From an uncultured Chitinophagales bacterium (GTDB lineage: Bacteria; Bacteroidota; Bacteroidia; Chitinophagales; JAHDHT01): DNA of 51,344 nt. The notes below the pieces were generated by a model. The model saw only the letters and a program-made list of their open reading frames with translations. It ran no database searches and had not been told where the DNA came from. Positions 25,279 to 34,576 of this stretch are shown one piece after another. Location: NCBI GenBank assembly GCA_938023075.1, contig CALHDG010000273.1, positions 1 through 51,344 of the forward strand, written 5' to 3'. A program made the translations under genes and the position numbers. Every line of letters begins with the position of its first letter. Position 1 is the first letter of the stretch.

Positions 25279-25359
25279 AACACTTTTTTTAAGTTTAATT
25301 ATCAGGGCATCCCTAAACGAAATATAAAGTCATACATCTTACTTCTCGCATCATCTAAC

Positions 25360-25833
25360 CTAACGCAAAATATAACGCAAAGAAAAACCACCGACTTGCC
25401 AGTCAAAATTATTTCTTTCATCTTCCGATTGAAATAAGTAGACAGTTGGGGAAATATCTAATGAGGCATTAATTGGTATATCAAAAAAGGTAAATTCAAT
25501 ACCTACAACACCGCCTAAACCAACATTAAATTCACTGCCAATACCTAATACCGGACCACCACCGTAATACCATCTTAAGCCGTCTACATTGGTTGTTTGC
25601 GTTCTTTCATATAAAGCACGTACTGTTAAAAGCCGGTCCCAAAAATTTAAAATGGCTTCCCCGTAATTGGCTTCACTACCCAATTGCTGCTTATAGGTTA
25701 TACCGCCACCAAAGCCTCCACGTAAGCCAATAGCTTGTTCGTAAGCGTGCGCATCACCGTGTCCTTCAACACTTTGGGCTTGGGCACTTGTAATTAAAAA
25801 TAAAATCAATACACTAAATAATAACTTTTGCAT
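25360..25833 (-). CDS. Small outer-membrane beta-barrel protein
   Basis: A 157-residue protein with a signal peptide (LLFSVLILFLITSAQAQ) and a body of short amphipathic strands rich in Gly and aromatics (AIGLRGGFGGGITYKQQ, GLGGVVGIEFTFFDIPINAS). It ends FSLRYILR. This fits a small eight-stranded OmpX/OmpA-like barrel of the kind common in Bacteroidota, with no identifiable ligand. The FtsB/DivIC-like gene lies 33 nt upstream on the same strand. Confidence 0.7.
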   Translation of the reverse strand: MQKLLFSVLILFLITSAQAQSVEGHGDAHAYEQAIGLRGGFGGGITYKQQLGSEANYGEAILNFWDRLLTVRALYERTQTTNVDGLRWYYGGGPVLGIGSEFNVGLGGVVGIEFTFFDIPINASLDISPTVYLFQSEDERNNFDWQVGGFSLRYILR

Positions 25834-25866
25834 TTGCTACTTGGTTTTTGAATTTTTATGCTAATT

Positions 25867-26163
25867 TTAGGGGTCGGTAATAATAATTATTTCATTTTCT
25901 TTTTTCATTAAATATTGTTCTCGGGCGTATTTTTCTAAAGCCGCTTTATCATTTTTAATAGCAGCCGTTTGATCGTCAATTTTTTTTATAGCGGTTTGAT
26001 AGTAATCTTTCTTTTGTTTCAAAGCATCCCGTTCTTTTTTGTAAGTTAATTGATCTAACCAATTATATTGTTGAAAAAAAATAAGATAAATAATAAATAC
26101 CATTAAAGTAATAGCATACTTATTTGTGAAAATCTTTTTAATATGTGACCAATAACTTTGCAC
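25867..26163 (-). CDS. Septum formation initiator (FtsB/DivIC-like)
   Basis: A 98-residue bitopic protein: short cytoplasmic N-terminus, one transmembrane helix (ITLMVFIIYLIFF, ~18-30), a coiled coil (~40-75) and the conserved C-terminal block LEKYAREQYLMKKENEIIII. This is the FtsB/DivIC layout; the protein joins FtsL and FtsQ at the division septum in the periplasm. The start is GTG at 26163; no ATG offers a sensible alternative. The gene follows eno with a 38-nt spacer containing a 16-bp palindrome, the usual eno-ftsB pairing. Confidence 0.85.
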   Translation of the reverse strand: MQSYWSHIKKIFTNKYAITLMVFIIYLIFFQQYNWLDQLTYKKERDALKQKKDYYQTAIKKIDDQTAAIKNDKAALEKYAREQYLMKKENEIIIITDP

Positions 26164-26165
26164 CG

Positions 26166-26181
26166 TAAAATTGCAATTTTA
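26166..26181. repeat. 16-bp perfect palindrome between eno and ftsB
   Basis: TAAAATTGCAATTTTA reads the same on both strands. It could form a short hairpin in the eno-ftsB mRNA or bind a dimeric regulator. The AT-rich context lowers its weight. Confidence 0.4.
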
Positions 26182-26201
26182 TGAACTTCAGTAGGGTAAA
26201 G

Positions 26202-27536
<1,335 letters not shown>

Positions 27537-27561
27537 TTATTTTAAGTACAATTCAATTTTA

Positions 27562-27750
27562 GACAAGTTTATCCTAACAACAAAATAGTTGACACTTTTG
27601 CATTGCTTTTTTTTGAAGCGAAACCTTTTAGCATTATAAAACCGTAAGTCCCGCTTTCCGCTCAAATGCTGCGGCTAGGCTGCAAAATCTTGCGCTTCAG
27701 GCAGCATAACCGCTGCAATCGGGGCTAGTTTAAATACTTCGGTTCTTCGT
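27562..27750 (+). repeat. Structured intergenic repeat, family A, copy 4
   Basis: Starts ACAAGTTTATCC like copy 2. Outer stem GTCCCG (27648-27653) with CGGGGC (27720-27725); inner stem ATGCTGC (27666-27672) with GCAGCAT (27701-27707), the GC form seen in copy 3. It abuts the family B array at 27751 with no spacer. Confidence 0.78.
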
Positions 27751-28083
27751 CACACAATGGAACAGGTTCCATTGGAACAGCAACTATTTTACTACCGAAA
27801 CTTAAGTTAACTTAATTCAACATATAAAGCATAAAATCATCCAAGTGAACCTGTTCACTTGTTGTAGTAAAGTGACTATGCTTTTGTTCACACAATGGAA
27901 CAGGTTCCATTGGAACAGCAACTATTTTACTACCGAAACTTAAGTTAACTTAATTCAACATATAAAGCATAAAATCATCCAAGTGAACCTGTTCACTTGT
28001 TGTAGTAAAGTGGCAATACTTTTGTTAACACAATGAAACAGGCTCCATTGGAACAGCAACTATTTTACTCCCGAAACTTAAGT
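27751..28083. repeat. Palindrome-rich tandem array, family B (138-bp unit, 2.4 copies)
   Basis: Units at 27751-27888, 27889-28026 and 28027-28083 (partial); the first two differ only near GACTATG/GCAATAC. Each unit holds GGAAC-AG-GTTCC, GTTCCA-T-TGGAAC, AAGTGAAC-CT-GTTCACTT, the palindrome TTAAGTTAACTTAA and the end sequence TACTACCGAAACTTAAG. The last unit supplies the stop codon of the minus-strand gene at 28078. The reverse-oriented relative is at 40884-41133. Confidence 0.85.
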
Positions 28084-28515
28084 CTCTAATTGTAAACGAT
28101 GAATGGTGTTGTAGAGATGTATCAGTAAAAAAGCAAACAGCATCCAAGCCGGTGCGTAATCTAAGCGTATTAGTCCATCAATATGCCAACCTTTATCATA
28201 AGTCCACGGGCAAGCACCGATTATACTTTGAAGCAACCATCCGGTAATATATTCGACGGCAAAAATGCTTAATGTAATTAAGGTTAATTGTAATAGTAGT
28301 GGCAACTGTTTTATTGTAGCATAACAAGCATGAAAGAGCAAGTAAGACAATCCATAAATAGGGATCATCCAAAAATAAATTTTAGTTCGCAACATCCAAT
28401 CTATCGGTTGACCATAATATAGCTGTTCTCCAACATTGGTAATTGTTCTAAACACTACTTCTGATAAAATACCAAAAGCCGCAAAAATGATAATCGAAAT
28501 TAAAATTTTCTTCAT
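28078..28515 (-). CDS. Small membrane protein resembling the putative ABC permease (CmpB-type) family
   Basis: A 145-residue protein with four hydrophobic segments. The middle block FAVEYITGWLLQSIIGACPW followed by Y..GWHIDGLIRLDYAPAW resembles the PF06541 'ABC_trans_CmpB' pattern (EY.TG.L.E...G...W.Y....N..G.I.L.Y...W). Function of that family is not established despite the name. The stop (TAA, 28078-28080) lies inside the family B repeat end, so the original C-terminus may have been changed by that insertion, though the length is plausible. No partner gene is adjacent. Confidence 0.5.
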   Translation of the reverse strand: MKKILISIIIFAAFGILSEVVFRTITNVGEQLYYGQPIDWMLRTKIYFWMIPIYGLSYLLFHACYATIKQLPLLLQLTLITLSIFAVEYITGWLLQSIIGACPWTYDKGWHIDGLIRLDYAPAWMLFAFLLIHLYNTIHRLQLET

Positions 28516-28736
28516 TTAAAACCGTATTGATTTATTTGGGCTAATATACAAATAGTCAATTTGTTATACGCAACAATGGTAATAGAGTTAAACGAAAATT
28601 ATAATTTGAAAGATAATTTTACAACAACTTAAACAGCTCTGTCCCGTCCACCTCAAAAACAAGCTGCCCACTAAGCCTGCGTTTTTCAACTCGTCTATCA
28701 AAAAATGACTTTATCAGAGTTGATCAATTTATTTTC
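28516..28736. other. Intergenic region with a family C repeat fragment
   Basis: Holds the reverse-oriented family C repeat at about 28668-28747, which ends in the wrecked sigma-factor gene. The far end of the element is decayed. No gene is visible. Confidence 0.45.
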
Positions 28737-28747
28737 TCATCGTTCCT
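28668..28747 (-). mobile_element. Family C MITE-like fragment inserted in a sigma-factor gene
   Basis: Reverse complement of the left ~80 bp of the element at 41189-41347: the end AGGAACGATGAG, AACTCTG.TAAAGTCATT, GATAGACGAGTTGAAAAACG and GGCTTAGTGGG are shared almost base for base. Its terminal bases provide the premature TGA of the adjoining sigma-factor fragment. Confidence 0.7.
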
Positions 28748-29003
28748 TATTTTTCAAAATACGCATAAAATAAGCATCAAACTTATTTTCATCAAATACA
28801 TATTTATCGTTTTCAATATTCATATAAATTTGCAAAATCACGTCATTATATAATTCATCTGCGTCATATTCATTACAAGAGTTGACTTTAACATGGGTAA
28901 TTGCTTTCGCCCTGAATTTCTTATCCAGAAATTTGTAGACTTTCAAGTCACACGCTTTGATGCCCTCAATAAGCTACTGGTCTGTTAGTTTTTTTGTAAA
29001 CAT
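28737..29003 (-). pseudogene. Broken ECF sigma-factor gene
   Basis: From the ATG at 29003 the frame reads MFTKKLTDQ, a TAG stop at codon 10 (28974-28976), then LIEGIKACDLKVYKFLDKKF and on through a sigma-70 region 2 (DADELYNDVILQIYMNIENDKY, FDAYFMRILKN). It then runs into the family C repeat, whose first bases give KER and a TGA. Region 4 is missing altogether. An intact gene would be ~180-190 residues. The conserved region 2 text on both sides of the TAG shows it was once functional. It differs from the tandem-sigma gene at 13561. Confidence 0.75.
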
Positions 29004-29148
29004 ATTTTCATACATTTTTAGGTTAATACTTACTTACTTATCGAAAGTATGGTCGTTTGGTTATCGTTTTAGAGCAACTTTTTTGAAGTGGATATACTTT
29101 AATTACTTCCCCTAACCTATTTCCCACATGAAATTTAACCAAAAAAAC

Positions 29149-29156
29149 TAACTTTG
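29149..29156 (+). promoter_or_regulatory. -7 box directly before the DUF58 gene
   Basis: TAACTTTG lies only 4 nt before the ATG at 29161, so a transcript from it would be leaderless or nearly so. No -33 TTG is evident. Confidence 0.45.
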
Positions 29157-29160
29157 CGCA

Positions 29161-30102
29161 ATGGCATTAGAAACCAAATTGAACACCGGCGCCCAAATCC
29201 ATCAATTCAACAATATAGAATTGTTGGCAAAGCAAGTGGTAGAAGGTTTTATTATTGGCTTACACAAAAGCCCCTTCCATGGTTTTTCGGTGGAGTTTGC
29301 CGAACACCGGCAATACAACCCCGGCGATCCTATCAAAAATATTGATTGGAAGGTATTGGCGCGAACGGATAAACTCTTCATCAAAAACTACGAAGAAGAA
29401 ACTAACCTGCGTTGTCAATTGGTGATTGATACCTCCTCTTCTATGTATTATCCCGAACCGGATGATACCACCAACGAAAAGAAAATTAACAAACTGTATT
29501 TTTCCGCCCTATCCTCGGCAGCTATTATGCATATGTTACGCCAACAGCGTGATGCCTTTGGCTTAAGTACCTTTAACGATAAAGTCAGTTTGCATACCCG
29601 AACAAAGTCGACTACGGCGCATCATAAATTACTGTTAAGCCATTTGGAAAAAGCCTTAAACGTAACGGAGCGAAAAAAAGGTACATCGGCAGCACAAAGT
29701 TTACATCAAATTGCCGAAAATGTACACCGCCGTTCGTTGGTGGTTATTTTTAGTGATATGTTTGACAATGCCTCTAATGCCGATGATTTGTTTGAAGCCC
29801 TCCAACATTTAAAATACAACAAGCATGAAGTCATTTTATTTCACGTAGTCGATCATCAAAAAGAATTGGAGTTTCAATTTGACAATCGCCCATATGTGTT
29901 TATTGATATGGAAACCGGCGAAAAAGTTAAGCTGCATTCTAATCAGGTAAAAGACGAATACGTTAAACAAATGGGCGCATTTAAAAGCGATTTAAAAATG
30001 CGATCTTTACAATACAAAATTGATTTTGTAGAAGCCGACATCAATAAAAGTTACGATCAGATACTACAACCTTATCTTGTCAAACGCCAACGGATGATGT
30101 AA
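29161..30102 (+). CDS. DUF58 (vWA-like) protein
   Basis: A 313-residue soluble protein. The DUF58 core GFSVEFAEHRQYNPGD...IDWKVLAR occupies ~41-68, followed by a von Willebrand A-like domain whose metal-ion site DTSSS (Asp90, Ser92, Ser94) is intact. Family members usually sit with a MoxR ATPase and Bat proteins, where they are thought to help fold or activate membrane or periplasmic complexes. Neither a MoxR nor a Bat gene is adjacent here, so this copy is detached from its usual operon. The start follows a -7 box by 4 nt. Confidence 0.88.
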   Translation: MALETKLNTGAQIHQFNNIELLAKQVVEGFIIGLHKSPFHGFSVEFAEHRQYNPGDPIKNIDWKVLARTDKLFIKNYEEETNLRCQLVIDTSSSMYYPEPDDTTNEKKINKLYFSALSSAAIMHMLRQQRDAFGLSTFNDKVSLHTRTKSTTAHHKLLLSHLEKALNVTERKKGTSAAQSLHQIAENVHRRSLVVIFSDMFDNASNADDLFEALQHLKYNKHEVILFHVVDHQKELEFQFDNRPYVFIDMETGEKVKLHSNQVKDEYVKQMGAFKSDLKMRSLQYKIDFVEADINKSYDQILQPYLVKRQRMM

Positions 30103-30200
30103 TGGATCAATATACAAGTTGAATGATTACTTCTAAAATCTTCACTACAGTTCTTCCTACCTAATAATTAATAATTAATAATTTGTAAAGTTAATAAACG

Positions 30201-31808
30201 ATGGAAGCTACCTTAGCCATTTGCAATGCCCAAATTTTCAACGGCTATCAAATGCTGCAAGCCAATACAGTGCTAATTCATCAAAATAAAATAATAGCAG
30301 TTGACGATTATGTGAATCTAAAACCCGCCATTCACGCATCAACCAAAATTATTGATGCGCAACAACAATTTTTAATGCCGGCTTTTATTGAAGGACATGG
30401 ACACTTCCTCAATTTGGGATTAAGTAAAATGAAAGTCAATTTAACGGACTGTAGCAATTGGCAAGCAATACTTGATAAGGTACAGAAAGCAACTGCCCAA
30501 CAAACAAAGGGCAATTGGATAGAAGCCGAAGGTTGGCATCAGGAAAAGTGGAACGAGCAACCAGTTTTAGTAAATGGTTTGCCAACCAATCATTTGTTAA
30601 ATCAAGTTTCGCCAAACCATCCTGTTGTGTTGTGGCATGCTTCAAGGCATAGTGCCTTAGTTAATCAAGCAGCATTGCAACAATTGGGTTTTGATGAAAA
30701 CAGTACTATTGAAGGTGGTCAACTAATACGAAATAACAAAGGTAAATTGACCGGCATGCTCATTGAAAATGCCATTAATCCGGTGTGGACAATGTTGAAA
30801 AAAATTTATGCTTCCAATAATAGCAACCGTTTTTTCAAAGCCCTGAAAATTGCTTCTCAAGAATGCCTCCAACACGGTATTACCCTTTTTCAAGATGCCG
30901 ATATTCGCTTGCCAGAGTTTGAACAATACAGCAGTGCACAAGGACAGACTGCCTTAGGTGTGAAGCTGTGGATGATGATGCACGAAGGGGTCGACAACCT
31001 AAAAAGTTTACAAAAATCTTTTCCGTTTAAAGATGGAAAAATAACCATAGGCGGCATCAAACGATATATGGATGGAGCGGTTGGCAATCACGGGGCATGG
31101 TTTTTAAAACCCTATACGGACAATCCGGAAACCCAAGGACATTGTACTTTGGATTTGGAGGAGTTTAAACCCATCTGTACGTTCGCAGCCAAACATCAGT
31201 TACAAATGGCAACTCATGCTATTGGTGATTTAGCCAATCGAACCGTATTAGAAACCTATGCGAATTGCATTAATAAATTTGCTTTGAAAGATCACCGGTG
31301 GCGTATTGAGCATGCGCAACATCTTCATCCTGATGATTTATCATATTTTAGTAAAAACGATATTCTCGCCTCTATTCAAACTAATCATTGCACTAGTGAT
31401 GCGCCCTATATTGAAAAGCGGCTTGGTAAAAAACGCATAGAAGAAGGTGCTTACTTATGGCAAACGCTTTTACAAAACAATATTAAAATTAACAATGGTA
31501 CCGATTGCCCGATTGAACCGATTGATCCTATTGCTAATTTTTATGCTGCCATTACCCGAAAGTATAATGCTGGTAAAGATGCTTTTTATCCGAAAGAATG
31601 TTTAAGCCGTTTGCAAGCTTTGCAGGCATATACTATTCACAACGCCTATGCCGCTAAATTAGAACATCAAACCGGTAGTATTGAACCTGGCAAAACGGCT
31701 GATTTAACTTTACTTTCAGATAACATTTTAACGTTAGAGGAAACTAATATTTTACATACGAAGGTAATGTTGACCATTCAAAGTGGTGAGGTGGTTTATG
31801 AAAGATGA
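30201..31808 (+). CDS. YtcJ-type amidohydrolase
   Basis: A 535-residue cytoplasmic metal-dependent hydrolase of the amidohydrolase_3 (PF07969) group. Metal-site motifs appear in order: GHGHF near residue 65, the KRYMDGAVGNHGAW block, ATHAIGDLAN, WRIEHAQHLHPDD and GTDCPIEP. The C-terminus GSIEPGKTADLTLLSDN is the usual composite beta-sandwich closing segment. YtcJ relatives act on N-acyl, formamide or related amide substrates; the substrate here is not evident. It is monocistronic by appearance, 98 nt after the DUF58 gene. Confidence 0.87.
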   Translation: MEATLAICNAQIFNGYQMLQANTVLIHQNKIIAVDDYVNLKPAIHASTKIIDAQQQFLMPAFIEGHGHFLNLGLSKMKVNLTDCSNWQAILDKVQKATAQQTKGNWIEAEGWHQEKWNEQPVLVNGLPTNHLLNQVSPNHPVVLWHASRHSALVNQAALQQLGFDENSTIEGGQLIRNNKGKLTGMLIENAINPVWTMLKKIYASNNSNRFFKALKIASQECLQHGITLFQDADIRLPEFEQYSSAQGQTALGVKLWMMMHEGVDNLKSLQKSFPFKDGKITIGGIKRYMDGAVGNHGAWFLKPYTDNPETQGHCTLDLEEFKPICTFAAKHQLQMATHAIGDLANRTVLETYANCINKFALKDHRWRIEHAQHLHPDDLSYFSKNDILASIQTNHCTSDAPYIEKRLGKKRIEEGAYLWQTLLQNNIKINNGTDCPIEPIDPIANFYAAITRKYNAGKDAFYPKECLSRLQALQAYTIHNAYAAKLEHQTGSIEPGKTADLTLLSDNILTLEETNILHTKVMLTIQSGEVVYER

Positions 31809-31903
31809 GTTTGGTTTTAACTCAACAAATAAACTACTTATTGCAACCTTTTTGTAGTTATTAAGGTATGATATTATATATTGCCATCATAACTATGTAC
31901 AAC

Positions 31904-32977
31904 ATGAAATTTTTTTATTCCATTATTTTTCTTGTAGCCTTTGTCTGTCAAATGAACGCTCAAAACCCTGCCATTGAGGTAGACATTCATCAAATAGACA
32001 CCTATTATAATGATGCCAGAGATTCTTTAGAACACAATATTATTCTTTCTTTAGATGTGGATTATGGAAACCTTGTTCAAGCAGATATTCGTCAGTTAGA
32101 TTTTGATTTAAAGATTACCGATTATGATGAGATCCGTTGGTCATTAAACCGCTTTGATTTGGGCTTATGCAACGGGCAAACAGGCTTTAGTATTGATACT
32201 GCCGGTTTTGCGATGGATTCTATTGTTCATATTCAGATTGATTTTGCCAATGGGGTAGATACTACTCAAGTTTGCCGCTTTAGAGCTATTGCCATTGTAG
32301 AGGTTGTTTTAGAAAATCAAATTAGCAGTAATCAAAGAATTGATGTGACTTCACCAATTAATGATGCGTGCACATTTAGAAGAAAAGCAGATATTTTTGT
32401 TGCTGCTTTAAATCCAGCAATTACATTAGAAAATAATTCTAATATTGCATTTATAAATGATACTTTAAGTAGAAGATTATGGTTAGCTACTTGTGGTTTG
32501 CCAGAGATGGCGGACAACCAATATGATACTCATTTTGAAGTAGTTTCATACACCGATAATACAGTTATAATTGAATTGATGGTACGCTATAATGATGATT
32601 TTTTAACTATTTCTGGTGAAGACACCGTGTATTTTGCTACTGGAAATATCCGTTTTTTCTTTGATGAAACAGGATTAGCTAACCCAAGAGTTTTACCTTG
32701 TGACGGATGCGCAGCATATACAACAACCGGCTCACTTGGTAATTTAGTTTCCTTTAATTTTGAGTGGTTAACCAATTATCAAGTTGCTACAAAACAACGG
32801 CTCGCTTTAATTGAATTTGATATTATCCAGAATATTGAAGAGGTTTGTGCAGTTATTATGTACAATGAGCCACCTGTATTCCCATTTACTACAATATTTG
32901 CGTTTGATAATACGGAACTCGAAAGTATAGGCTTTGATAGTTTAGACTTTTGTCCAAGTCAGTTTGAAATTCCATAA
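31904..32977 (+). CDS. Exported protein of unknown function
   Basis: The start is placed at ATG 31904 (MKFFYSIIFLVAFVCQMNAQ), a typical signal peptide; an upstream in-frame ATG at 31868 adds 12 residues before it. The 357-residue product is acidic and beta-rich (LSLDVDYGNLVQADIRQLDF, VDTTQVCRFRAIAIVEVVL) with a Cys cluster (VLPCDGCAAY). It may be a cohesin-like or T9SS-associated beta-sandwich, but there is no sorting domain at the C-terminus (FCPSQFEIP) and I do not recognise the family. It stands alone and converges on the helical-protein gene at 33004. Confidence 0.65.
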   Translation: MKFFYSIIFLVAFVCQMNAQNPAIEVDIHQIDTYYNDARDSLEHNIILSLDVDYGNLVQADIRQLDFDLKITDYDEIRWSLNRFDLGLCNGQTGFSIDTAGFAMDSIVHIQIDFANGVDTTQVCRFRAIAIVEVVLENQISSNQRIDVTSPINDACTFRRKADIFVAALNPAITLENNSNIAFINDTLSRRLWLATCGLPEMADNQYDTHFEVVSYTDNTVIIELMVRYNDDFLTISGEDTVYFATGNIRFFFDETGLANPRVLPCDGCAAYTTTGSLGNLVSFNFEWLTNYQVATKQRLALIEFDIIQNIEEVCAVIMYNEPPVFPFTTIFAFDNTELESIGFDSLDFCPSQFEIP

Positions 32978-33003
32978 TCCAGCCGATCTTTTAGAATTGC
33001 ATT

Positions 33004-34422
33004 TTAAAGTTCATCTATTTTTTGTATCAACCATTTGTTTAAAAATAGCGGTTTTGAGTTTTCGTATTTCAACTCAATTTCTTGCTTGTTATATTTATTT
33101 AAGTTCTGAGCTTTAACCAAGTACTTCGTGTAAGATATCATATTGCTTAAGCCTAATTTTATATGTTCACTCATTGCTTTATTTCGTTTTACGAATTTAG
33201 CATAAGATTCAAAGAAAAAATCAAGTGTATGCCATTCTTGCAGTTCATAATAACTTTTCAATAACATATTCCGCATAGTAATATTATCAAATAAATCTTG
33301 AAATTCAATATTTTGCAACAATTCAATAACTTTATTATTGTTACCTTGACTTTGAAAAACTTTTGCCTGACATAAGGTAACAGTATTTTCTTTGTCGTTT
33401 TCTTTCAAATATTGTTGATGAGTTTCAATAAAATTCGTAACCCAATCATCTTCATTCATTGCTAAACCAACTGTTACAATATTTTTGAATTGGTTAGTGT
33501 TGATTGTATTATCTTCTACCAAGATGTCCTTTTCTATAGAGAACTTATACAACAGCAACATTTCTTTTAGTTTAGTAGAATGATTAAATCTATTTTCACG
33601 GTTACAATAATTGGTTAAATAAATTATTCCATTAATTTTATCTTCTTCATTTAGGTGTTCGTACTGTTCAAAATAATATTGCTTTACCTCTTCATAATTT
33701 GATTCATTTTCTTCGCTCATTAATTTTAAAAAATAGTAGTTCAGCTGTATAGATGGACTAACTTTTTTCAACTCATCATTCTCCAGTTTTTTTATGATCT
33801 CAGGAATCATTAAGTTATCAATATCTTTAAAAAATATTTTTTCTCGAGTAAGCAATACACAATTGTAAATCAACTTGATGTTAAAGTAGTAAGCATCCAA
33901 ATCATTCATTATTTCATGTTCTAACCCTTCATTGTTTGCAATTTTGTTAGATAACTTATGTTTGAAATGGTTGTATTGAAAGCGCTCCAAATCCTGGTCT
34001 AAATATTTTGCTTTCGCTTTATCAATTTTCGTAATTTCTTTGTCTATCAGATGAACACATGCTTCATCCATTTTGCGGCGACGTAAACTTTTCAGTAGCA
34101 ACATATTCTTCTCGTAGCTGTCAAAGGCTAATTCTAATTCAATTAAAAATTGAGTAATAGTATTGTTTAAATTGTAAAAAGGATTCTTTAATTTTTTGCT
34201 GATAAATTGCTCTGTCTTAGCTTTATCCAACTTTTTCAACTCATTCATTTGTTCTTTAAATACAAACTGAAAGCATTTTTGTTTATTCAAATTTTTATGC
34301 TGAAAATCAGGATAATACTTTGCAAGGTATTGATATAGCTTATATAAATAACTTTTATCCGATTCGTTTTGGATAAGCTTACCCAATTGTTTGAATTCTT
34401 TTTCATTCAACCCTTTTAGCAA
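33004..34422 (-). CDS. Large helical cytoplasmic protein, paralogue of the 15096-16547 gene
   Basis: About 472 residues, nearly all helical, rich in Lys/Glu/Asn/Leu, no signal peptide or membrane segment. It ends SKPLFLNKWLIQKIDEL, matching the W-L-x-x-K-I end of the other member, and its N-terminal ELLKGLNEKEFKQLGKL aligns with that protein's start. The start is uncertain: the first codon here is TTG, and similarity to the paralogue continues upstream (KLKINKTIE), so initiation may be at a CTG or other rare codon near 34446, before the in-frame TAA. No catalytic motif seen. Possibly a lineage-specific scaffold. Confidence 0.65.
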   Translation of the reverse strand: MLKGLNEKEFKQLGKLIQNESDKSYLYKLYQYLAKYYPDFQHKNLNKQKCFQFVFKEQMNELKKLDKAKTEQFISKKLKNPFYNLNNTITQFLIELELAFDSYEKNMLLLKSLRRRKMDEACVHLIDKEITKIDKAKAKYLDQDLERFQYNHFKHKLSNKIANNEGLEHEIMNDLDAYYFNIKLIYNCVLLTREKIFFKDIDNLMIPEIIKKLENDELKKVSPSIQLNYYFLKLMSEENESNYEEVKQYYFEQYEHLNEEDKINGIIYLTNYCNRENRFNHSTKLKEMLLLYKFSIEKDILVEDNTINTNQFKNIVTVGLAMNEDDWVTNFIETHQQYLKENDKENTVTLCQAKVFQSQGNNNKVIELLQNIEFQDLFDNITMRNMLLKSYYELQEWHTLDFFFESYAKFVKRNKAMSEHIKLGLSNMISYTKYLVKAQNLNKYNKQEIELKYENSKPLFLNKWLIQKIDEL

Positions 34423-34576
34423 CTCTATGGTCTTGTTAATTTTCAGTTTGGCAACTTCTATTTTTTAGAGTAAGCTCTTATTACTTGCCCTTTATTTAGA
34501 TATACGCCAATTATATGCCAAAGGTTGGAGAAGTGATTGCTTTTGTAGTTTTATGACCATAATGCTTAGGCACCTT

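Noticed and set aside
27751-28083. CRISPR array
   Set aside because: The units are 138 bp, directly adjacent, nearly identical throughout and without unique spacers; no cas genes are present.
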